A stretch of 64,000 nt of DNA from Corallococcus coralloides DSM 2259. Its GTDB lineage: Bacteria; Myxococcota; Myxococcia; Myxococcales; Myxococcaceae. Location of the stretch: the NCBI RefSeq assembly GCF_000255295.1, contig NC_017030.1, positions 1,674,001 to 1,738,000 of the forward strand, in the 5' to 3' direction. The position numbers and the translations under genes are program-made. Shown here piece by piece: positions 58,272 through 64,000 of the stretch. Numbering within the stretch: the first letter of the stretch is position 1; each line of letters starts with the position of its first letter. The notes beneath the pieces are model-generated. The model did no database searches. It saw only the letters and a program-made list of their open reading frames with translations, and had not been told where the DNA came from.

Positions 58272-59750
58272 TTACTCCCCGGCGACGGCGGGCCCGGGCG
58301 GGCAGGTGAAGGAGGCCGGCACGGACCAGAGCTGGCGCAGGCTCGTGTCATCCACGGCCGTGAAGTAGACGCGGTTGCCCATGCGGGTGAACTCCTCTGG
58401 CGCGGAGACCTCGGCGATCCGGCCTGTCGTCGCGATGGAGCCCCGGGTGAAGTAGGGGCGAAGGCCTCCCGCCATCGGCAGGGCGGGGAAGAAGACCTGG
58501 CCCGTGCCGGTGGCGAACAGCGGGTAGGCGAACATGTCCGACCCGGGCAGCGAGGGGAAGAGCTGGCGGGTCCCCGAAGCCGTTCCATTGGTGGCCCACA
58601 GCGACACGTTCAAGGGCGGCACGGGACCCAGCTCGGTGTAGGCGATGGAGAAGTAGAGGTCGTTTCCGGAGCTGACCGCCGCCGCCACGGAGGGAGAAAC
58701 GTCTTCACCGGGGTAGGGGTTGGGCAGGGTGACGACCTGCTGCTTGCCACCGCCGCTCAACGAGAGACGGTCAATGCGCAGCCGCGGCGTCGCCAAGGAG
58801 CTGTCCACGGAGTTCAGGTAGACATGCGCGCCCAGCGTTCCGATCAGGCTGACGGGCCTGCCGAACGTGTCCAGCCGGACCGTTCCCGCGGGGGTGCCAT
58901 CCGTCTTCCACACCTCGTTGTTGGCGCCATCCGCCAGGAGGAACACCGCCGGTGTTCCCTCGAACAGCGCGACATTGAAGGGAGTGAATCCCGCGTCCAG
59001 TCGCTTGACGACCGTGGTTCCCGCGGACGTGCCATCGGTGCGCCACAGCGTGGTGCCCGTGTCATCGGAGGTGGCGAAGAGCAACGCATTGCCGACCTTC
59101 AACGTGCCGTTCCACACGAACGTCGTACCGAAGTCCCTCAGCCGTACCGTCCCTTGGGACGTCCCGTTGGAACGCCACAGCTCCGTCCGCTGCGTTGTGT
59201 CTGGCTGTCTCACCCGGCGGAAGAAGACCAGTCGGCCATTGACGTCCGTCAGGTTGTTCAGCTCGGAGCTCCCTGGACCCGGCGTGAGGTCCTTGACCAG
59301 CCGGGTCCCTTGCTCCGTCCCGTTGGAGCGCCAGAGCTCGACTCCGGTGGCCGGCGTGGAGAGCTGGAAGAAGAGCGTGTCTCCCACCGCGACCAGACTG
59401 AAGGGGCCGAAATAGCTCTCCAATGGGAACGTCTTCACCGGGACGGTCCCCGCCTCCGTGCCGTCGGTGCGCCAGAGGACCGAGGGAGCGTCGATGGCGG
59501 ACGTGGTGAAGTAGAGAGTCCTCTGGACGGCGGTGAGCCACGCCATGAAGCCCTCCACGCCTGGGGTCATGACGGCCGCCACCCGGGACGCCAGGCCGGG
59601 AGGGCAGGCCTGGGCGGTCACGTCACGGGAGTCTTCCTCCACGGGCGCCGTGGAGACGGGCTCCCGCGACAGTTCATCGCCCTGTGAGGGCCCACAACCC
59701 ACCCCCACCAACCCCAACCACAGCAGGGCACACCAATTCCTTGCATGCAT
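58272..59750 (-). CDS. ELWxxDGT-repeat lipoprotein, copy 2
   Basis: This 492-residue paralogue of copy 1 has the nearly identical signal MHARNWCALLWLGLVGVGCG. It also shares DSRDVTAQACPPGLASRVAA and the same repeat series (VLWRTDGTEAGT, ELWRSNGTEQGT, LWRTDGTSAGT, VWKTDGTPAGT, LWATNGTASGT). The start at 59750 follows GGGAGG by seven bases. The two genes arose by tandem duplication and have diverged considerably in the mature part, while the roughly 90 bases in front of each start remain almost identical. Confidence 0.88.
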   Translation of the reverse strand: MHARNWCALLWLGLVGVGCGPSQGDELSREPVSTAPVEEDSRDVTAQACPPGLASRVAAVMTPGVEGFMAWLTAVQRTLYFTTSAIDAPSVLWRTDGTEAGTVPVKTFPLESYFGPFSLVAVGDTLFFQLSTPATGVELWRSNGTEQGTRLVKDLTPGPGSSELNNLTDVNGRLVFFRRVRQPDTTQRTELWRSNGTSQGTVRLRDFGTTFVWNGTLKVGNALLFATSDDTGTTLWRTDGTSAGTTVVKRLDAGFTPFNVALFEGTPAVFLLADGANNEVWKTDGTPAGTVRLDTFGRPVSLIGTLGAHVYLNSVDSSLATPRLRIDRLSLSGGGKQQVVTLPNPYPGEDVSPSVAAAVSSGNDLYFSIAYTELGPVPPLNVSLWATNGTASGTRQLFPSLPGSDMFAYPLFATGTGQVFFPALPMAGGLRPYFTRGSIATTGRIAEVSAPEEFTRMGNRVYFTAVDDTSLRQLWSVPASFTCPPGPAVAGE

Positions 59751-59832
59751 GTCCACGCCTCCCGGTCCACGACGCGCGGAGGGTGGGGTGCGAGGCTTTG
59801 CGTTCCAAGGGGCACCCCAAGGAGGTGGGAGT
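59738..59832 (-). repeat. Duplicated leader region, copy 2
   Basis: This is the counterpart of 58172-58265, in front of ELWxxDGT gene 2. The shared block begins at the first codons, runs through TCCACGCCTC and GGGTGGGGTGCGAG and ends at CAAGGAGGTGGGAGTGT (plus-strand reading). Confidence 0.75.
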
Positions 59833-59859
59833 GTCGCGAGACCGGGGCGGGGGCGCCCC

Positions 59860-60627
59860 TTATTCGCCGGGCTGGCCGATGAGGTACGTGATGGCCATTC
59901 CCCGCGCGCGGTGGACGCCCGTGTGCCAGGTGTACCCATTCGCGTCGAGCCCTGCCGTCAGCTTCTCCAGGTCCTCCGGCGCGTAGGTCCGCAGCGACGA
60001 CACCACGCCATCCCAGAGGACGAGCAGGGGGATGATGGGCACCAGGTAGGTGAGCAGCCATCGCCACCAGCGCCTGGGGCGGATGAGCGGGGTGAAGCCC
60101 CACACCAGGGGAATGACGAGCAGCAACTGGAAGAAGATGTAGACCAGCGAGCGCTGCGTGAGCTCGAAGGCGGCGAAGGGGACCCGGCGCGCGACGGCGT
60201 CCTCCAGGAGGGCGCGGACCTGCGGCGGGCGGAGGTGGTGCAACGCCTCGAAGAGGGTCCGCACGCCCGTCAGCTCCTCGGGGACGCGCGTGGCGTCCAC
60301 CGGCGTGTCGCGGTAGTGCGCGCCCGGAGGCAGCTCCAGGCCAGGCGTGGGATGGAGGTCGGTGAGCAGCACCTCGGCCTGGGCGTTCTGCTTCTGTATC
60401 ACCGGAAGCAGGGTGCGCCACGGGCCGCCGGTGCCGGAGCAGAGGTCGACAATCCGGTTCGTGCCGGCCATGCGCAGCAGCGCCGCCAGCTGCGTCGCCA
60501 TGCCGTCATAGGGGCGCGTCTTGTCGAGCACGACGTGCAGGTAGTCGACCTCGCCCCGGCGCAGCGGCGCGGGCAGCCAGGACTGGTCGAGGAACTCGAA
60601 GAGGTGGAGGCGGGGCAGAGATGGCAT
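59860..60627 (-). CDS. Methyltransferase-like protein with two C-terminal membrane helices
   Basis: This 255-residue protein has a SAM-methyltransferase-like N-terminal half: RIVDLCSGTGGPWRTLLPVI as motif I, VLLTDLHPTPG after strand 2, and TLFEALHHLRPPQVRALLED as the post-II region. Two membrane helices follow (LVYIFFQLLLVIPLVWGF and WLLTYLVPIIPLLVLWDGVV), and the C-terminus GYTWHTGVHRARGMAITYLI looks like the last strands of a methyltransferase sheet. A hydrophobic insertion in a methyltransferase would fix the enzyme to the membrane. The substrate is unknown. It lies downstream of the ABC permease gene, 34 bases from its stop. Confidence 0.75.
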   Translation of the reverse strand: MPSLPRLHLFEFLDQSWLPAPLRRGEVDYLHVVLDKTRPYDGMATQLAALLRMAGTNRIVDLCSGTGGPWRTLLPVIQKQNAQAEVLLTDLHPTPGLELPPGAHYRDTPVDATRVPEELTGVRTLFEALHHLRPPQVRALLEDAVARRVPFAAFELTQRSLVYIFFQLLLVIPLVWGFTPLIRPRRWWRWLLTYLVPIIPLLVLWDGVVSSLRTYAPEDLEKLTAGLDANGYTWHTGVHRARGMAITYLIGQPGE

Positions 60628-60661
60628 CGCGGGACAGGATAGAGCCTCCGCGCGCCCGGCC

Positions 60662-61786
60662 CTACTTGCTCACCGCGATGGACTTCCGGAACAGCGCCAG
60701 GCTGTAGACGAAGAACCCCACACCCACCGCGCTCACCATCAGGAACTGGCGCCAGACGGCCCACAGCCCTCCGCCGCGGTAGATGATGACCTGCGAGAAG
60801 CTGACGAAGTGCCGGGCCGGCAGCAGGTACGTGATGTATTGCAGCCACTTCGGCTGGCTCTCCACGGGCGTGCTCCCGCCCGAAAGCAGCATCAGCACCA
60901 GGACCACCAGGATGATGAGCAGCGCGAACTGCGCCATCGAGCGGGAGATGGTCCCCAGGAAGATGCCGAGCGCCGTGGCGAAGAACAGGTAGAGCACGAC
61001 GCCCACGAACCACAGCACCACCGAACCGGCGAACGGCACCTTCAGCACCAGGTGCACGACCAGGAACAGCGAAGCCCCGGTCGCGACAAGAATCACCAGG
61101 CTGTTGGCCCAGACCTTCGCCATGGCGATCTCGAACGACGTCAACGGCATCACGAGCAGGTGCTCCAGCGTCCCGTGCTCACGCTCGCGGATGACGGCCG
61201 CGCCCGTGAGGACGACCGTCAGCAGGGTGATCTGATTGATGATGGCCACCACGCTCTTGAACCAGGACGACACCCCGTTGGGGTTGAAGAGCTTGCGGAC
61301 GATGAGGTTGACGGGCTTGGGCCCCGTCTGCTCCGTGCGCTTGAGGAAGGAGGAGATGCGGTCGTTGAGGATGTTCTTGATGTAGCCGGAGCCGATGCCC
61401 GCCTGCTGCATGGCGGTCGCGTCGATGTTCAGCTGGACGTCCGGGTTGCGCCCCGCGCGCAGGTCGTGCTCGAAGCGCGGCGGAATCACCACGACGAACA
61501 TGAACCGGCCCCGGTCCATGTCCGGCTGGATGTCATCCGCGATGATGACCTCCGGCGACTTGAAGCGGGGCGGATAGAACGCGTTGAGCAGCTCCTTGGA
61601 CAACGCGGACCCGTCCTCGTCGACAAAGGCAATGGAGGCGTTGTTCACCTCGCTGGAGGTCCCCGTGGCCTGGACGTAGATGGCCAGGGTGAACGCATAG
61701 ACGACGAACACGACCAGCACCGCGTCGCTGAGCAGGCTGCGGATCTCCTTGAGCCCGAGCCACAGGATGTTCAGCAGCGAGTTCAC
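60662..61786 (-). CDS. ABC transporter permease, YhhJ-type
   Basis: This 374-residue permease of the ABC-2 type has an N-terminal helix (LSDAVLVVFVVYAFTLAIYV), a large extracytoplasmic domain (about residues 40-180) and five C-terminal helices with VIREREHGTLEHLLVMPLT, the ABC-2 signature. Size and layout match E. coli YhhJ. The GTG start at 61786 has GGAGAAG eight bases upstream and lies two bases after the stop of the RbbA-like gene, so the two are one operon. It probably forms an exporter of unknown substrate with the upstream gene. Confidence 0.88.
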   Translation of the reverse strand: MNSLLNILWLGLKEIRSLLSDAVLVVFVVYAFTLAIYVQATGTSSEVNNASIAFVDEDGSALSKELLNAFYPPRFKSPEVIIADDIQPDMDRGRFMFVVVIPPRFEHDLRAGRNPDVQLNIDATAMQQAGIGSGYIKNILNDRISSFLKRTEQTGPKPVNLIVRKLFNPNGVSSWFKSVVAIINQITLLTVVLTGAAVIREREHGTLEHLLVMPLTSFEIAMAKVWANSLVILVATGASLFLVVHLVLKVPFAGSVVLWFVGVVLYLFFATALGIFLGTISRSMAQFALLIILVVLVLMLLSGGSTPVESQPKWLQYITYLLPARHFVSFSQVIIYRGGGLWAVWRQFLMVSAVGVGFFVYSLALFRKSIAVSK

Positions 61787-61788
61787 TG

Positions 61789-64000
61789 CTACTTCTCCTG
61801 CTTTCTCAGGCCGAGGACGCTGATGGCCAGAAGGAGGGGAACGCACACGGCCAGGAAGGCGACGTCCCGCAGGATGAGGGCCGCGCCCAGCCCCTTGGTG
61901 AAGGCGCCCAGGCTGGCGTGCATGTAGTAGGTGGCCGGCCAGATGGAGCCGACGACCTTGGCCCCACCCTGGAGCGTGGAGACCGGCTGCAGCAGGCCGG
62001 AGAACTGGATGGTCGGCACGATGGTCAGGATGGCCGTGACGAACACGGCCGCGACCTGGCTGCCGGTGAACGTGGACGTCACCATCCCAATGCCTGTCGT
62101 CGCCGTGACGTAGAACAGGGCGCAGACCACCAACGTCAGGAAGCTGCCCTTGATGGGGACGCCGAAGACGACCACCGCCAGCACGGTCAGGATGAAGAAG
62201 TTGGCCATGCCGATGGCCACGTAGGGCAGCTGCTTTCCAAGCAGGTACTCCAGCCTTCCCGTGGGCGTGACATAGAAGTTGATGATGGACCCCAGCTCCT
62301 TCTCACGCACGATGCTGACCGTCATGAGGATGGCCGGGATGAGCAGCAGCAGCAGCGCCGGGACGCTCGGCACGATGGAGTAGATGCTCTTGAAGGTGGG
62401 GTTGTAGAGGTAGCGCTCCTCGATGTTGGCCGTGTCCTTCTGCGCGCTGGCGGAGTGGAAGCCGCTCGCGGGATCCCGGAGCATCCGGTTGTGGACTCCC
62501 TGGACGTATTGCTCGACGGTGTCTCCGCGGAAGGTCATGGCGCCGTCCACCTGCGCCAGCACCTCCGGGCCGGAGCCCCGGCGGAGGTCCAGACCGAAGC
62601 GGGGCGGAATCTCCATCACCACCGAGACGTCGTCTGACTGGAGCCTGCGGAGCGCCTCGTCCGCGGACAGGGCTGGCGGGGTCGGGGCGAAGTAGGGCTT
62701 CGCCGCGCTGAACTGTTCCAGGTACGCGCGGCTCTCGGGCGACTGGTCGAGGTCCAGCGCGGCATAGCGGATGTTCTCGACGTCGGTCGTGATGCCGAAG
62801 CCGAAGACGAGCATCAACACCGCCGAGCCGATGAAGGCGAACGCCAGCCGGACCTTGTCGCGGAGGATCTGACTGGTCTCGTTGGCGGCATACGCGAGCA
62901 GCCGGCCCAGCCGCAGCCGGAGCCCGGCCCGGTCTTCCCGTGGCGCGGCCGGGGGCTGGGGTGGGGGGGCTTGGGGCGCGGGGGCGGCGGCAGGAGGCGT
63001 GTCCTTGCCCTCGGCGCGTGCCTTCTCGGCGATGGCGTCTTCCATGTAGCCGATGAAGGCGGTCTCCAGGCTGTCCGCGTTCCGGGCCTCGATGAGCTTC
63101 TGGGGGGTGTCCGCCGCCAGCACCTTGCCCGCGTTCATCAGGGAGATGCGGTCGCAGCGCATCCCCTCGTTCATGAAGTGCGTCGTCACGAAGATGGTGA
63201 CGCCCTGCTTGCGCGACAGGTCGATCAACAGCTCCCAGAAGCTGTCCCGGGCGACCGGGTCAACTCCCGACGTGGGCTCGTCCAGGATGAGGATCTGCGG
63301 CCCGTGCAGCACGGCGACGGCCAGCGAGAGCCGCTGGCGCAGGCCCATGGGCAGGTCTCCGGCCAACGCCTCCAGGTGCGCGCCCAGGCCGAACCGCTCG
63401 ACCAGCTCATCGATGCGCGCCTTCGCCTTGTCTGGAGGCAGGTGGTAGAGCCGGGCGTGCAGGACCAGGTTCTGCTGGACGCTCAGCTCGCCGTAGAGCG
63501 AGAACGCCTGCGTCATGTAGCCCAGGTTCTTGCGCACCTCCATGCTGCCCGCGTCCACGGAGCTGCCGAAGAGCTTCGCCGTGCCTTCCGTGGGAGGCAG
63601 CAGGCCGGTCAGCATCTTCATGGTCGTGGACTTGCCGCAGCCGTTGGAGCCCAGGAAGCCGAAGATCTCCCCGCGCTCGATGGACAGGGTGACGTGGTCG
63701 ACGGCGGTGAAGGTCCCGAAGCGGCGGGTCAGCCCGTGGGCCTCGATGGCCAGCTCCGCCTTGCCCGGCGCGCGGGGCGGGATGGTGATCTCCTTGTGGC
63801 CCCGGCGCTTCTCCTCGGGCAGCAGCGCGATGAAGCACTTCTCCAGGTCCTGGGTCCCCGTGCGCTCCATCAGCTCCGCGGGCGTCCCCGTGGCCAGCAC
63901 GCGCCCCGCGTCCATGGCGACGATCCAATCCCACTGCTGCGCTTCATCCATGTACGCCGTGGAGATGATGACGCTCATGCCGGGACGCCCGGCGCGGATG
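61789..64000 (-). CDS. RbbA-like ABC transporter, fused ATPases and permease (5' end outside window)
   Basis: This is the C-terminal 737 residues of a large fusion protein. The frame is open at the window edge (IRAGRPGMSVIISTAYMDEA), which is the end of a first ATPase domain. A second complete ATPase domain follows with GSNGCGKSTTMKMLTGL, LPMGLRQRLSLAVAV as a modified signature, ILILDEPTSGVDP and VTTHFMNE. A Pro/Ala-rich linker then precedes an ABC-2 permease domain similar to the neighbouring YhhJ-type gene (VREKELGSIINFYVTPTG). This ATPase-ATPase-permease order matches RbbA (YhiH), usually encoded with YhhJ and an HlyD-like YhiI. The HlyD partner, if present, lies beyond the window. Confidence 0.9.
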   Translation of the reverse strand, partial: IRAGRPGMSVIISTAYMDEAQQWDWIVAMDAGRVLATGTPAELMERTGTQDLEKCFIALLPEEKRRGHKEITIPPRAPGKAELAIEAHGLTRRFGTFTAVDHVTLSIERGEIFGFLGSNGCGKSTTMKMLTGLLPPTEGTAKLFGSSVDAGSMEVRKNLGYMTQAFSLYGELSVQQNLVLHARLYHLPPDKAKARIDELVERFGLGAHLEALAGDLPMGLRQRLSLAVAVLHGPQILILDEPTSGVDPVARDSFWELLIDLSRKQGVTIFVTTHFMNEGMRCDRISLMNAGKVLAADTPQKLIEARNADSLETAFIGYMEDAIAEKARAEGKDTPPAAAPAPQAPPPQPPAAPREDRAGLRLRLGRLLAYAANETSQILRDKVRLAFAFIGSAVLMLVFGFGITTDVENIRYAALDLDQSPESRAYLEQFSAAKPYFAPTPPALSADEALRRLQSDDVSVVMEIPPRFGLDLRRGSGPEVLAQVDGAMTFRGDTVEQYVQGVHNRMLRDPASGFHSASAQKDTANIEERYLYNPTFKSIYSIVPSVPALLLLLIPAILMTVSIVREKELGSIINFYVTPTGRLEYLLGKQLPYVAIGMANFFILTVLAVVVFGVPIKGSFLTLVVCALFYVTATTGIGMVTSTFTGSQVAAVFVTAILTIVPTIQFSGLLQPVSTLQGGAKVVGSIWPATYYMHASLGAFTKGLGAALILRDVAFLAVCVPLLLAISVLGLRKQEK

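Noticed and set aside
56676-59687. Plus-strand open frame of about 1000 codons across the ELWxxDGT genes
   Set aside because: The apparent internal repetition of its product only mirrors the tandem duplication on the other strand. There is no ribosome site and no recognisable motif.

Overview
The window is GC-rich bacterial chromosome with strong GC bias at third codon positions, so nearly every real gene is shadowed by long open antisense frames. The gene content points to a myxobacterium of the Myxococcus/Corallococcus type: many secreted lipoproteins, a YfbK-like von Willebrand protein, ELWxxDGT-repeat lipoproteins, a GH19 chitinase with a ricin-type lectin domain, and PHB-depolymerase and TAP-like esterases. 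The genus is an inference. I saw no tRNA, rRNA, CRISPR array, insertion sequence or phage gene. Coding density is very high. No gap exceeds 300 bases; the largest are 14317-14564, 44786-44976, 24602-24780, 54190-54350 and 21217-21359.

Layout. 1-16202 is mostly single-gene metabolic and secreted functions: quinone oxidoreductase, a divergent MFS/MarR pair, hydrolases, an S9 peptidase, a KsdD-like flavoprotein, Tag glycosylase, a chitinase and a DJ-1/PfpI protein. 16245-21216 is a four-gene minus-strand operon (VWA protein, histidine kinase, response regulator, small secreted protein) whose first and last genes share a paralogous domain. 21360-24601 holds a GapN-like dehydrogenase and a pterin group: a PTPS-III protein (ExxHGH) overlapping an SDR gene, next to a true QueD (CxxxHGH). 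24781-30586 has a PA14 lipoprotein, an ArsR-AHSA1 operon with two clear operator palindromes, and a TetR gene facing an esterase operon across two operator copies. 30674-35471 contains uncharacterised proteins. 35481-38703 has a DNase I-fold protein, a small cysteine-rich secreted protein and a eukaryotic-type peptidylarginine deiminase with all catalytic residues. 38762-47580 has a LysR/aldo-keto reductase pair, a two-subunit molybdenum hydroxylase and a large repeat protein.

The best candidate for an undescribed system is 47586-54189 on the minus strand. Three paralogous 72-73-residue peptides with a conserved leader-like N-terminus and variable cysteine-containing C-terminus are followed by a 994-residue GH57 plus DUF1611 fusion, a peptidase-less ABC exporter, a 91-residue single-pass membrane protein and a short subtilase lacking the usual oxyanion-hole Asn. 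The last four genes are tightly packed, with two stop/start overlaps. This looks like a ribosomally made, exported peptide system with no standard RiPP-modifying enzyme.

54351-64000 contains a membrane protein/methyltransferase pair, two tandem ELWxxDGT lipoprotein genes with a duplicated leader, a methyltransferase-like protein with membrane segments, and the end of a YhhJ/RbbA-type ABC transporter operon that runs off the window.
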